A DNA stretch of 64,000 nucleotides from Diplonema papillatum (lineage: Eukaryota > Euglenozoa > Diplonemea > Diplonemida > Diplonemidae), in NCBI GenBank assembly GCA_030068145.1, contig JAPJBO010000157.1:248001-312000 (forward strand). Reading direction: 5' to 3'. A program made the translations under genes and the position numbers. The notes beneath the pieces are model-generated. The model saw nothing but the letters and a program-made list of their open reading frames with translations. It had not been told where the DNA came from and ran no database searches. Shown one piece after another: positions 18,167 through 28,879 of this stretch (its first letter is position 1; the number at the start of each line of letters is the position of its first letter).

Positions 18167-19013
18167 AGAGGCTTGAGTAAGGAGGAAGGTTTCTGTGCCG
18201 TTGCTCACACTTTTGTACGCATGTTTTCGGACAAGCAACGAAGACGTCCAAAAATGGCTGAGCTGCTCAAGACGAAAGACGATGCGTCCCGGATGTCGTT
18301 GACTGGGAGGTCAGGCTAAATGGCTACCTACACACTGTGTACTGGATGGGGTCAGGAAAGGGTGGCGAAGGAAGTCGAGTGCAGTTTCTGCACGTTTCAA
18401 CTCAAGGGGACGCTGCCGCCATGTGGTGGCAACAGCCAGAGAGCACATGGCCGTCTTTGTAAGGGCGAGGCTCTTCGGTTGGAGGCGTCCGGACACGATG
18501 CGCGAAGGATATCTTTTGACGGATATGTGACCCTACGTACTGTTTTTCAGCAGGTATTTAGCTCCAAAACTAAAGAGCTGCGTAAGCCCTGCACGCAGCT
18601 ATTGGTGTCCGTCTCGAGGTGACTGCTGAAGATACTGTTGACGCGGAGTGAGCGGAACCGTACCCAGTTAACTTCCTCCAGGTAACGCGGGGCTTGTCTT
18701 GGAAAGACTGGACAGTGACGTCAGAAACGTAGATACGTGCCCCTGCCGCAGGTGACGCGAAAGGCATGCAAAATGCAATTTTGAGCGCGCAAGGAGGAGC
18801 AGCATCCAATCTGCAGGAACCTAGGTTATGCGGGCGTAAAGCCTTCACTGAGGGGAGGCCGCGTTTTGTGGAGTGAGTTCGCTTTTTGCTGAAGCTTAGG
18901 AGTGTACAGCGATAAGTCTCAAAGTGACCCGGGGGACAAGAACGTCTTCATTAACCTGATTCCTTCCCTCCCTACCTACTATCTGGCGAGACAGCAGTCA
19001 AGGGAACGGCCAC
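18167..19013. other. Intergenic, no gene recognised
   Basis: Short frames only. A string TTTTCAGCAGGTATTTAGCT then CCAAAACTAAAGAGCTGCGT near 18545 also occurs near 14228 (TTTTCAGTAGGTATTTAGCT), a small dispersed repeat of about 50 bp. Confidence 0.45.
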
Positions 19014-19348
19014 CTGACTAGTAAAAGAGCTACGCAGCATTTTGTATGCCAATAGCGCGTAGCGCAACAAACGGATACCCAGGTCACCGGAGAATCTAAG
19101 AACCCGGAGTATCAATTGGGCGGAAAATTGGGTCCTAGCAGCTCCGTTGGCGGAAAGGCGTGTAGGCCGCAACAATGAAATACCACTACTCTTGTTGTCG
19201 CGTTACTTATCCAATGGAACGGAGCTGATCGGACAACAACAGCTACTTTCGTAGGATATGAGCGGATGCCCGATATGCATACACAACGTCACGAAGAGCG
19301 AACGGAAAATGCGGAACAGAACATCTCAACCTGGGTTGCTGAAGCTCG

Positions 19349-19349
19349 T

Positions 19350-19382
<33 letters not shown>

Positions 19383-19384
19383 GA
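19349..19384 (+). repeat. (TG)n(AG)n microsatellite
   Basis: Alternating TG followed by AG dinucleotides, 36 bp. Confidence 0.95.
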
Positions 19385-19794
19385 GGTATGGGGGGTGTAA
19401 TAAAGAAAAGGTAATCGGGGGGGGGAAAGGGGAAGAAAGAAGATAACGGCAATAGGAACTGGGAAATATTTTTAAAAAGCGGTTTTTGGGATATGAAGAG
19501 GGAGGCCCCGGGAGGGGGAAGATAAAAAGAAGACGAATCAAAAAAGTAAAAAAGCAAAGCGGTAAGCGGGAAGATGTGTTGTTACAAAGACAACGCTGTT
19601 GTGAACGAAGTCTCCGTACGTGCTAGGTGGATGGAACAGGAATCGGAAGGGAAGCAGGGGGGTCATGTCGGTATGATAAGGAAGTCGCACCATACTAGTA
19701 ACCCACTACCACGACGGCCAGTAAGTGTACTTGACCACCTTTCCATTTCATTCATCAGGCTCGAATGGGCCCATCTCTTCTTGGACTTCGGGCG

Positions 19795-19893
19795 ACGGTG
19801 CATCGAGTATCCCAGTGAGCAGTGAATTCCGCCAGTCCGACGGTGCATCGAGTATCCCAGTGAGCAGTGAATTCCGCCAGTCCGACGGTGCAT
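19795..19893 (+). repeat. 45-bp tandem repeat, 2+ copies
   Basis: Unit GACGGTGCATCGAGTATCCC, AGTGAGCAGTGAATTCCGCC, AGTCC. Two full copies and the start of a third. Confidence 0.9.
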
Positions 19894-19976
19894 GTGTTGG
19901 ATTGCGGCACGGCTGTCGGTGGTGTTTCGAACACACTGAGCAACAGCGCATTGCTACAAAGCAAGTATTTTTTTCA

Positions 19977-20022
19977 GAGTTAAAGTTCGCTTGAAATTCC
20001 GGTTTTAGGGTCTCCGTGTGAT
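19977..20022 (+). repeat. H-type repeat
   Basis: AGTTAAAGTTCGCTTGAAAT, TCCGG, TTTTAGGGTCTCCGTGTGAT. Close to consensus. Confidence 0.7.
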
Positions 20023-20082
20023 TTTCAACAGCAAAAAAAAAAACAAGAAGGGCCCGGCGCCATCCAAATCGCCAATAGAAGA

Positions 20083-20222
20083 CGTTCGTAGCAATTTGGG
20101 TACTTGGCGCCACTTGAAGGTCAATAAGACGTTCGTAGCAATTTGGGTACTTGGCGCCACTTGAAGGTCTATAAAACGTTCGTAGCAATTTGGGTACTTG
20201 GCGCCACTTGAAGGTCTTCACT
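20083..20222 (+). repeat. 47-bp tandem repeat, 3 copies
   Basis: Unit ACGTTCGTAGCAATTTGGGT, ACTTGGCGCCACTTGAAGGT, then CAATAAG or CTATAAA. Confidence 0.9.
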
Positions 20223-20282
20223 TTTTGCCCACGAGCTGTTGCAGCCGTTGACCGCACTACCTTGAGCCCAAATCCTGGACGT

Positions 20283-20362
20283 GGTTGCAGGTGGAAAATT
20301 TGGCAAATGATCATGATCAGAAGGTCCTACTTGGGCGGTTCAGTTTCCTCGCACATTGCGTG
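20283..20362 (+). repeat. D-type dispersed repeat, copy 1
   Basis: About 80 bp: GGTGGAAAATTTGGCAAATG, ATCATGATCAGAAGGTCCTA, CTTGGGCGGTTCAGTTTCCT. Two further copies lie at 38091 and 39158. No terminal repeats or tail are visible. Confidence 0.75.
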
Positions 20363-21189
20363 TGGAAAAGAAAACGAAGATTGTTTATCAACCCGCTTCT
20401 CGACGAGTCGCCAAAACATCCGATGTGTCTGGACGATTCAATGTCGGAACGCGCGCATCGGCGCCTGAACCGAAGTGTACCTCTCTTTTGTTTGTGCGTG
20501 CCGGGTGATCGTTTTCCCACTTGTATTTACCCTGTGTATATTCAGGTAAGGAATTCTGATCAACCACCAAAACACGCTGCCTACGTCTTTTTAGCCTGCA
20601 CAATACATTGAAGGGCAACCCGCAAGATTGTTAGTACTTAAAAAGGCACAATTCTTGTGCCAACAACGCATTGCTGGAGCGAAGAATCAGTAGTTGGCTG
20701 CGCACTGCGCGCAACTCACCCAAGAGAAACAGGCGGGCGCCGGCGTGCGCGGATTTCTGCAACTTCGGGTTTACAGCGGGTCTGCAGACGGCTCATTGAA
20801 TTGGTGGCAATCTACGCGGGGAGGGTGCAGTTGGATAACAATGGTATCCCCATAGCTAATACATGTCCGGACAATCCAACTCGGTTCGACTCTGTGGCCT
20901 TAAAACCGCGGGGTCGAGGGGGATACAACTGACCGAGATACGAACCAAGGTGTGGGTTGCCACCGACCCTCTTTCACCGGTCCTTCCTCCTCTTGCTGGA
21001 GAGGGGGTTACCCTATCAATGTTGCGTTGTACATTGTGCTCTACAGGCGGTCCGAGGATCATTTGACCGAAACGGCACGACCTTCATCGCCTGATTCGTC
21101 TCATCGAAGATGAGCCCAGAGACTCTGATGATGAACGAAACACGGGAAAACGGGGAGAAGAAAAGCCAAAGAAGACGGAGTGGCCACCC

Positions 21190-21410
21190 TGGTGCCGCCG
21201 CGCGTGCGCGGTCTCAGCGTCTCCTCACCGAATTGACGCGGGGACCCTCATCAGCGCGGAACCTGAGTGTCGCAGACAGGAGCCTGGTTTGTCAGGCAGC
21301 TGTTCGTAGCTGGGACCACCCGTGCTACCAGAGCACAGGCATATCCGTCACGGAGGAAACGTGTCCAAGCAATCAGTTAAAAAACTCAGGGCCCTCGACC
21401 TGATTGTGAC
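21190..21410 (+). repeat. E-type dispersed repeat, copy 1
   Basis: Shares CATCAGCGCGGAACCTGAGT, GGTTTGTCAGGC(A/G)GCTGTTC, GAGCACAGGC and AATCAG(T/C)TAAAAAACTCAG with the copy at 30548-30825. Confidence 0.65.
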
Positions 21411-21515
21411 TGCGACTCGCTAGGCAGCACTGACTTGTCTTCTTTTTACGGTGGCAATCCGCCAAATTGACGGGGTAGTGCAAGGGGGGATTGCAAGAAC
21501 GCGCTTGTTTGGGAT

Positions 21516-21668
21516 AGATGGGTGTGCGCAACGCCGCACGGGGTCCCGTCTGCGCCGTGTTTCGGTCCTTCTAGCAGCGGTCATGAAAGGCGACCGTCGC
21601 CAGCGCGGAACCTGGGTGCCCGCAGACAGGACGGCGGTGTGAGTCTGGTTTGTCAGGCGGCGTGCGGA
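21516..21668 (+). repeat. E-type dispersed repeat, copy 2 (partial)
   Basis: Begins GGGTCCCGTCTGCGCCGTGT and ends GGTTTGTCAGGCGGC. It matches the left half of the 30548 copy and stops where copy 1 continues. Confidence 0.65.
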
Positions 21669-21920
21669 GGGGGATGGGCGAGAGAGGTGGAATGGTGGCC
21701 AGCGTTGTTTCGCCCTACTAATCAAGAACTTCGGACCGTCTGTGTCTACGTGGTACCTCCGTCGGCACTACAAGCCTTTCCGCCAACGGAGCTGCTACGA
21801 CCCAATTTTCTGCCCAAGTGAGACTCCGGGTTCTTAGATTCTCCGGTGACCTGGGTATCCGTTTGTTGCGCAACGCGCTATCGGCATAAAAAATGCTGCG
21901 TAGCTCTTTTATTACTCAGG

Positions 21921-23147
21921 CGGTCGGAAGTCCTTTAAAAAGTGGGGTCCAAGAGTTCTACCCACTCTCTCACGAATCATCCACAAGACAAGACAACACT
22001 GAGTGGCCGGGAGTCAGGGGGGAGACAGGGAGAGAGAGAAAGAGAGAGGGAAATTGTAGCAGTGACCACATCCTACAAGTGATGGCAGAAAACCTCACTA
22101 CAAAGGACACGTTCGCTAAATGGCGGGAGAGGAAAAGAGAAGAAAAATGGAAAGGGAAACGTTGCGGTTGGACCCAAATTTGGAACTGTGGGAGAGTAAA
22201 AAAAAAAAAAATGAATGTCCATCTTTTTTTTTAAAGTGTAAGTTCACTTAGCGATCCCGGGGGTTTAAAGTCTCCGAGTGACCGTTGTCGTAAAGGTTCC
22301 TTTAAGGCTATCGTGTACTAGTTGTGTGCGTATCGTATCTGCGGTTGCGGCAGTTCTGTAGTCGCCTCAATTTCTCATCCACAACAAATCTTTCTCCGCA
22401 GCTTCCGTAAGACTGGAAGGTCCTCGGTGCTTGCCCAACAGACGGACACACGGTGAGGGTTGATGGGGGAATGGCTGCTAAGATTACCTCTTCTCGGCGC
22501 TGCGGTTTCTGGCAGCCAGCCAAGGAGGTTCTTTGCGCCGTTTAGTTTCTTTTGCGCGGCCAACCGATAACAAATGCATTTTGAGCAACGTAGACGATGC
22601 TGTCCATTCGAACGAACTCGCTTTGCAGGAAAGGGAACGCGAATGCGGACGATTGCTATGTTTGCTCGTGTTGTCTTCCTTTGCTAGCATCGTTTTATGG
22701 TGCGGTTTTTTTTTTTTTTTTTTTTTGCATGTTTCACAACGAGGTATTTTGCGTTTCTTTCTTTAACACGGCCCGACACGGGATCATTTGGCTGTGTAGT
22801 TCCTGCCAAGCAGAAGAAAAGGAGAGAATAGGAGAGAACCCCAACGTCAGAGCATGAAGGCACAACAGCTTTGCCGAGGGTTCAGGACTGCTTGGGCGTA
22901 AACGATGACTCACTTCAATGTGGCAAAGTATCCGGTGAGAAAGGGTTCTCAGAGGTTCAATCAGCTATTCGCTGCAGGGTTTGCGTAATACGAAAACGGC
23001 ACATTTCATCCTTCGAGATTTTTGACTCTTCGTGCAAAATGCACAGTCGGGGGGAGTCGCCGATACGGTATCTTGAAATTTTGCAACTGCTGCGGCCTCC
23101 TCGAGATCCTACAAAGCTGGTGCGGAATCTTAGTTGTAGTAGTAGTA
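21921..23147. other. Intergenic with one H copy, no gene
   Basis: Purine-rich block at 22015-22130, T-run at 22704-22727. Short frames only, none with a recognisable motif. Confidence 0.45.
22236..22284 (+). repeat. H-type repeat, diverged
   Basis: AGTTCACTTAGCGATCCCGG, GGGTTTAAAGTCTCCGAGTG, ACCGTTGTCG. Confidence 0.55.
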
Positions 23148-23327
23148 TGAGCCGGTCCTTCCCTATCTCTTGAAACTGCATCGAAGTGCCTGCTGCTGTT
23201 TATTTCAGTGAATCACGGTCCACCACGGTCTATCAGGTCCATCCCTAGTCCCTAGAGCTGCATCGAGTTGCCCGGTGCTGTATTCTCCGGTCTATTACGG
23301 TCTATCAAGAGGGGATGGACCGGCTCA
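23148..23327 (-). mobile_element. F-type MITE, copy 2, with 5-bp target duplication
   Basis: 180 bp from TGAGCCGGTCCTTCCC to GGGGATGGACCGGCTCA, flanked by perfect TAGTA repeats at 23143-23147 and 23328-23332. It is inverted relative to the copy at 2319-2496 and similar along its whole length. Confidence 0.87.
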
Positions 23328-23552
23328 TAGTATGTGTCGTTCTAGTCCGGGACTCCGCAGTCCGAAAGCAGAACAGTACAAACAAACAAAAGACTCCAGG
23401 TAGACCGCGTGAGCGGCGCCGATCCGAGCGCACACAGCAGCAGTGACGCGTCGGCAGCATTTGCACTTCAGGATGGGGCTGCCGTCATGAGCGTCGACGG
23501 CTAGCGAGTGTCGGCAGAGGGTGCAGTGGTCGGAGCAAGCTGGTGCGCACAC
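23328..23552 (-). pseudogene. PHD-finger-like cysteine-rich fragment
   Basis: A 75-codon open frame without an ATG start. Cysteines are spaced as in a PHD zinc finger: C-T-L-C, 16 residues, C-K-C-C, then RRVTAAVC, and finally LESFVCLYC. The histidine expected four residues after the second pair is replaced by Ala. A related fragment lies at 43685-43867. PHD-like fingers are also known in ORF1 of some LINEs, so the source could be a transposon or a host gene. Family assignment is by cysteine pattern only. Confidence 0.4.
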
Positions 23553-24474
23553 GAAAGAAAATGAAAATAAGGCTAGAAATGCAGGTGATCGCCGCTTTGC
23601 GCCGCATCAGGCGGGGTTCACTTTTCTTTTGGTATTCCTGTGGCACGTCCCCTCTCTTATGACGGGGCAGGGCACTATTCGCTACAGTGGTATTGTCCCT
23701 TGACAGAGTGAGCCAATGCCTCTCATCTCACCTTGCACATGGCTGTGCCACACATGCTCTTGACAAACGCTAACGTCCAGCATTGTGCATGCGTGTTGGG
23801 TCGAACAAGGGCACTATTCTCTAGCGATGGTACCGTTTCTACGGTGAGGATCAAAGTCGCAGCACGTAACGGAGCTAAGATACGAAAAGAAAAGAGGGCG
23901 TTTTTAAAATTGAGAAAATGCTCTCCTTTTTTTTTTCTTTTTTTTCTTCTTTTCACTCGACGTGGGGATTCAGTCCAGCTTCAGGGTGCGACAGAGTTCC
24001 AACTCCCGCTTTCGTGATCGATACTGACAACTATTATTTTCAGTATTTTTTGCACGCCTTCAAAAATTAGCGCAAAAATCGGCGCTTTTCCGCAGAAACT
24101 GTGGCACACCGCGCCTGAATTAGGACATCGCCGTTTTTTTTTTCTTTTTTGCTTTTCTTTCTCTGAAAAGAAATGCGTAGTTTTTTTTATTCTTTTACTT
24201 GTTAGTAGAAAGAAAGCGGCCTGGTGCTGGAGAGAACTATAGTCGAACCCGACCTCGCACCAATTGTAGATTCAGAGCTAACTGGAGAGAAACGTGTGTG
24301 TGTGTGGGTGTGTGTCGCGGACTCATTTTAACGTGGCGCCCCCCTTAGCGAGAGTGTGTGTGTGTGTGCATTCGGGTTGCAATGATAGGTAACACCTGAT
24401 GCGTATTGTGTGCGCGCGCGTGTGAGAGAGAGCGGGCACACTTCCTTGACGTGAATCGGAAAACGTGAGTCGGG
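23553..24474. other. Intergenic, no gene recognised
   Basis: T/C-rich tracts at 23930-23955 and 24130-24160, and GT-rich microsatellites at 24295-24370 and 24408-24430. Confidence 0.5.
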
Positions 24475-24689
24475 AAATACTCGAGGGGCTGCCTTGTGCT
24501 TACTTCGAAGGAGGCTAGAGGGGGAGAAACAATACAACTACAAAATGGGTCTTATTTGTTGAACGCTTACGCCACTGAACCCAGATTCACCTGTGTTTCG
24601 TGGGGGCTACAGCACATTTACCTCCTTTGATCTTTTGCAGCTGGCAGCCTCCTCAAGTATTTCCTACAAGCAGGTGCTTATACAAAAAA
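24475..24689 (+). mobile_element. A-type short element, full copy
   Basis: Left end AAATACTCGAGGGGCTGCC (24475) and right end GGCAGCCTCCTCAAGTATTT (24643-24662) are inverted repeats with one mismatch and one gap. A 21-nt segment (CCTACAAGCAGGTGCTTATA then C) follows, then an A-run. Internal blocks ACAATACAACTAC, CGCTTACGCC and GGCTACAGCACATTTACCTC mark the family. No coding capacity. Confidence 0.75.
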
Positions 24690-25154
24690 GAATTGAGTCC
24701 AAAATGCAGAAAAGCTATGAAAAATGGGCCCGACAAAATTAAAAACGACATAATTAAAATGCACTCGAACTAAAGCCGCACTAATTACGAGCTAGACTGT
24801 ATACGAGAGAGAGGAAACCCGAAGCCGCAGGCCGATCCTGTCTTAGAACTATGTTCTTTTTTTTCTTGGCTACCTTGACTACTTTGCCGACGTCTTTTTT
24901 TTGTCGTGCGGCGTGCGGGTAGAAGGAGAGGAAGGGAGGGGAACGTTGGCGGATCAGATGCGAACAAAGGAAGAAGTGCGTAGTTCTGAAGGAGGGGGGA
25001 AGACTATGGATCGATGGGCTCCAAAAGTCCCGCAATGCGCTTCTCCCGTGCACAACGCCAAAACACACGAGGTACAGCACATCAGAATGCAAGCAAGAAA
25101 GCAAATACGACCCGACTTCTTCTCTTCCTTTTTGTGTTTCCGGCGATTATCGCG
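24690..25154. other. Intergenic, no gene recognised
   Basis: AT-rich start, then T- and A-rich tracts. Only short frames. Confidence 0.45.
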
Positions 25155-25395
25155 CTTTTTTTTTTTAATAGTACATCTGTACTGACGGGAACATTTCCGG
25201 AACAACGGTTGCACATGAAAGAGAAAACGAAGCCAACGAAAAAAGTGCTAATACAGGAAAACCCCCCCCAGAGAGGTTTATACCCTGTACACGCGAAGAA
25301 CAAGAAACTTTTGCCTTGTCATTTTCATCACCTTTGGTCAGTTGATGCTGATCGTCCGTTGCTTCGTTTATCAAGCCCCAACTCCGGAAATGTTC
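25155..25395 (-). mobile_element. C-type short element
   Basis: On the minus strand it starts GAACATTTCCGGA (25395-25383 side) and ends TCCGGAAATGTTC (25201-25189), perfect 13-bp inverted repeats 207 bp apart. A ~22-nt segment CCGTCAGTACAGATGTACTA then TT follows, then an A-run. Layout is the same as families A and B although the sequence differs. Confidence 0.7.
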
Positions 25396-25447
25396 TTAAG
25401 CGAGCCGAGGACTTTCCATTACTCCCGCCGAACGCAACGAGAACGCG

Positions 25448-25746
25448 AAATACTCGACGTAGCTGCTTCGACTCCGAATGAAAGGGGGGAAATATAGAGG
25501 TAAGGGGCAAATACAATACAAACACAATCTGATTTGTTCTTCGCTTACACCACCGTGTGTTGTTTTCTCACTCAGGACTTTGACCTGTTGTGTTTGTGTG
25601 ATTTGTCGTGTAGGGGTAGACCCGCATGACCTCACGTCCGTTCAACACGTGGTTCGGTAGTAACAGCACTTGGGGATCCCTTCTGTTCTTTGTCGGGCAG
25701 CATCGTCGAGCATTTCCTTTCAAGCTGGCGCTTATGTAAAAAAAAA
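25448..25746 (+). mobile_element. B-type short element, full copy
   Basis: 299 bp. Left AAATACTCGACGTAGCTGC and right GCAGCATCGTCGAGCATTT (25697-25715) are inverted repeats (16 of 19). CCTTTCAAGCTGGCGCTTAT then GT (22 nt) and nine A follow. Internal marker blocks are GTCGTGTAGGGGTAGACCCG and TTCAACACGTGGTTCGGTAG. Several blocks align with family A (ACAATACAA, TTCGCTTAC(A/G)CC, TACAGCAC), so A and B are subfamilies. Confidence 0.75.
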
Positions 25747-26115
25747 TGGAGACTGTTTATTGTTTGGGTCGTCCACTTCTTCTTCGGCCTTTCATTTCTC
25801 TTGCGTCGAGTTGCAGGTGGTTGACTTACCTTTTTGGTAGGTTCGTGGCACGTAAAAAAGATGCTCCGCCCCCACTCGCTCATCCTATCGCGCGCGTTCA
25901 ACAAAGAAGAAGGGAAAAGCAAGGCATCGCTGGCGATAAGATGAACGGGGGGGGGAGACAGAGGGGGGTTCGTTGTGGGGGAGAGAGTGGGGCCGGCCAC
26001 AGTCGATTTGGGTCCGATTCTAGCGGCAAGACATCTGCGCTTCTAACACGATGCAGCTCTTTTCGGCTTCGAGAGAATCTCTGATTCGTCAGACTTTCCT
26101 CGGGCCACAGTCTGG
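25747..26115. other. Intergenic, no gene recognised
   Basis: Short frames only, with a G-run at 25945. Confidence 0.4.
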
Positions 26116-26270
26116 GTTTGAGTATCGCGGTGGAGACGCCGACGGGGAGCGAACAGCAAACGAATGAGCAAGCAGGGGAAGAGGGGGGTGAAGCTCCCAC
26201 CGTGGCATCCGGCAGCGCTTTTAAAGCCGGCGGACCGACGCTGCGCGTCCTGTTATTCGTGCGCTCTGCC
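26116..26270 (+). CDS. Coding-like fragment before a B element
   Basis: About 51 codons of plausible protein (SIAVETPTGSEQQTNEQAGE, then APTVASGSAFKAGGPTLRVL) running up to the B element at 26275. No start and no recognised domain. It may be an exon remnant. Confidence 0.2.
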
Positions 26271-26274
26271 ATAC

Positions 26275-26525
26275 AAAATACTCGACGTAGCTGCTTTTGA
26301 CTCCGAATGGAAGGGTTTGGTCTTCCTTTACACCACCGTGTGTTGTTTTCGCACTCAGGACTTTTGACCTGTTGTGTTTGTGTGATTTGTCGTGTTGGGG
26401 TAGACCCGCATGACCTCACATCCGTTCAACACGTGGTTCGGCAGTTACAGCACTTGGGATCCCTTCGGTTCTTTGTCTGGCAGCTATTGTCGAGTATTTC
26501 CTTCCAAGCTGGCGCTTATGTAAAA
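26275..26525 (+). mobile_element. B-type short element with small deletion
   Basis: Both ends present (AAATACTCGACGTAGCTGC; TTGTCGAGTATTTCCTTCCA and GCGCTTATGTAAAA). About 50 bp is missing after the left end compared with 25448-25746. Confidence 0.75.
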
Positions 26526-26587
26526 CTAGAATGCGCATTCCAGTACGGGCGACTCCTTTCCCTGCGTCCCTCCTTTTTCCTGAGGAC

Positions 26588-26872
26588 AAAAATACTCGGC
26601 GTAGCTGCTGTTTTGACTCCAAATGGAAGGGAGGAAATATAGAGATAGAGGGGAATACGATGCAAACCAATCCGATTTGTTCTCGGCTTACACCACCTTT
26701 GTTTTCTCACGCGGTGTTTGTGTGTCTTGTCGTGTAGGGGTAGACCCGCATGACCTCACGTCCGCTCAACACGTGGTTCGGTAGCTACAGCACTTGGGAC
26801 CTCCCCCCCCTTCGGTTCTTAGTCGAAACAGCATCGTCGAGCATTTCCTTCCAAGCTGGCGCTTGTGTAAAA
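26588..26872 (+). mobile_element. B-type short element, diverged copy
   Basis: Left end AAATACTCGGCGTAGCTGC, right end GCATCGTCGAGCATTTCCTT and GCGCTTGTGTAAAA. Internal blocks in the standard order. Confidence 0.75.
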
Positions 26873-27333
26873 CGGTCGGGCTGAGGTTGAAACGTTGCTT
26901 AATGGGATCACTGCCTTTTAGGCCTTTTGATGCTACCAATTTAAGTCTTCTTCGTCGAAAGAATAGAAAGAGAGAGAGAGACGAGTTAGAGAAAGAAAGA
27001 AAAAAGGCCCTTCAGCAAAAAAAAGAAAAGGGAATAGGGAGTGCGGGGCATTCTTCTTTTACAGCTTTTACACATGCAAGACGAGCACTGAGGATGCACA
27101 GCCAGTCTTCCTGTTTCTAGATCTCGAAGTATTTTTGCACTCGCAGGTCATGGTTTGTTTCCTACTTAACCCTTACCGATGGCGGACACATATTGCCGTT
27201 AAAGGCAGATGCTGGAGTTCGGGCAATGTGCCTTCGGCGGAAGAATTGCCCCGCCTATGTCTATGCACCCGAAGAAGTGCGTAGTTTTGTTTTATTCTTT
27301 TACTTGTTTGTTGTCGACAACATATTGTGGTTG
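26873..27333. other. Intergenic, no gene recognised
   Basis: Purine-rich block at 26955-27045. Short frames only. Confidence 0.4.
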
Positions 27334-27414
27334 AGGTGTCATTCAGATGAAGATCTAAAGCCGCCCACGTCAAATTTTGTTAAGCAGCGGCTGCCAAAAC
27401 TTGCCGTGACACCT
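27334..27414 (+). mobile_element. G-type small inverted-repeat element, copy 1
   Basis: 81 bp from AGGTGTCA to TGACACCT with internal GCCGCCCACGT and TTAAGCAGCGGCTGCC shared with 39271-39403. MITE-like. No convincing target duplication. Confidence 0.55.
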
Positions 27415-27521
27415 AGTTGATGCAAGGTAAAGGAGGAAGAAGAAATCCTTTTTCCATGAGTGAAAGTTCGCTTGTTGTTCGGGCTGCTTTCGAAAGTATA
27501 GTCATCTTGCACTTCTGTCTA

Positions 27522-27557
27522 TTTTTTTTTTTTTTTTTTCCTGTTGACAACTTGTGT
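27522..27557 (-). repeat. A-tailed 3' end shared with the LINE upstream region
   Basis: On the minus strand ACAAGTTGTCAACAGG followed by 18 or more A. The same sequence and A-run stand just before ORF1 of the LINE (53714-53751). It looks like the 3' end of an A-tailed retroelement whose body I cannot identify. Confidence 0.5.
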
Positions 27558-27560
27558 CAG

Positions 27561-28686
27561 ACTAGCCCACCCGGGGGTGGTTGATTCCTTCAGGCAGAGT
27601 CTCCCCGTCCTGAGCTTTGTTTGGGTCCAAGATGATGGGCGCCCTTCGGCTATTTATTTCTTTTTCCCTCTTTCTCATGCTTTTCATTTTATTGGGTTGC
27701 GTCTTCCCTCACTCTTAGCGTCTTAAAAGGTCCTTTTGATGCCGAAACCAAATGGAAATAATATAAAGGAAAAGAAAACTATTTTTTTTGTTTTGTTCTG
27801 GACGTCAGAATTGAAGGAGAACAAAAAAAGAAGAAGAAAAGAACCTTTTGTTCTTCACACGGGGAGGGATAGGAGGAAGAGAAAAGAGCGAAGTTGCACT
27901 TCTTTTTTTCTTTCTTTAGGTTCTTGCTTGACTACTCCCGGCTTCTTTGGTGGTGGAGGGGTCTCAAGACTTTGCTCTTCCCGGTCGGGACACGCTCCGT
28001 TTCCAAACGAGCTGTGTCGATTGTGAGCCTCTCAGGCACGAAGAAGTCAATCCCCAATACCCCTGGCACGTGCGCGATTGGGAGAAAGAGAGAGAAATAG
28101 AGGCAAAGAGCCAGCGGTGGGGATCTGAACCTCGCTGGTAAATCTGTGGGATGGCTACGTTGCTAATCCCCCGGTTAACAGTCCGGGCTCCGTTGGGCAG
28201 AACATTTCTGGTTTCAGGGTCTTGTGCTGATTCACGGTACAACGGGCGATCACCATTGACCAGCGGGTCAAATGATGTTGGAAACGACGAGGCAAACAAT
28301 TTTGAGGTTGGAGGTGAGGGTGGAGACCCCACACGAAAACGCCTGTACCCAGCAAAAAACCCGGACTGGCGTTCGCTCCAAAAACCCATGGGCTGCTATC
28401 CGGGGGAAAGTAGGAGCCATCGATCCAATCGATGTCCTACGAACAGCTTCGGAGTCGGCTCGCACTGATAAACGAAGTAACGGATGCTACGGACAGCCAG
28501 CATTAACGATGGTGGGTTTGATGTTTCAGGTAAGAACTGAATTGTCTTCGCGAGTGCAGGGTATAACGAGCCCCTCTTTCTCCACGTATTGGCACTTTTC
28601 GCCGGCTTGATCCTACGTCCTCATGTGCAACCGGCTCCGGGACTGTTTTTCTTCGAGTACAACAGTAAGTACTACGAAGGAGGGGA
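27561..28686. other. Intergenic with weak exon-like stretch
   Basis: Between a TTTCTGGTTTCAG (ending 28217) and a CAG|GTAAGA (28530) lie about 310 bp that look like an exon bounded by good splice signals. No single frame is open throughout with a convincing protein, so I do not call a gene. Confidence 0.25.
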
Positions 28687-28879
28687 GATACTCGAAGGAC
28701 TGCCTTGTGCTGGGGAGAAAACAATACAACTACAAAGGGGGTCTTTTTTGTTGAACGCTTACGCCCGCCTCTGAACCCAGATTTACCTGTATTTCGTGTG
28801 GGCTACAGCACAGTTACCTCCTTTTTCTATCGCAACTGGCAGTCTCCTCAAGCATTTCCTACAAAGCAGGCGCTTTTAC

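Larger units (their letters stand above)
19014..21920. mobile_element. Candidate 2.9-kb element with ~150-bp terminal inverted repeats
   Basis: Left arm 19014-19167 and right arm 21766-21920 are inverted copies at roughly 90% identity: TAAAAGAGCTACGCAGCATT, GCAACAAACGGATACCCAGG, TCACCGGAGAATCTAAGAAC, CAGCTCCGTTGGCGGAAAGG. The ~2.6 kb between them has no transposase-like frame, only microsatellites, tandem repeats and D/E/H copies. A clear target duplication was not found. It is either a non-autonomous transposon with long inverted ends or two opposed copies of one repeat. Confidence 0.55.

Noticed and set aside
28100-28215. tRNA-like sequence on the minus strand (GGTTCAGATCC box and CTGTTAA loop)
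   Set aside because: Neither the T arm nor the acceptor stem pairs properly and the spacing is too long; at most a decayed tRNA-derived repeat.
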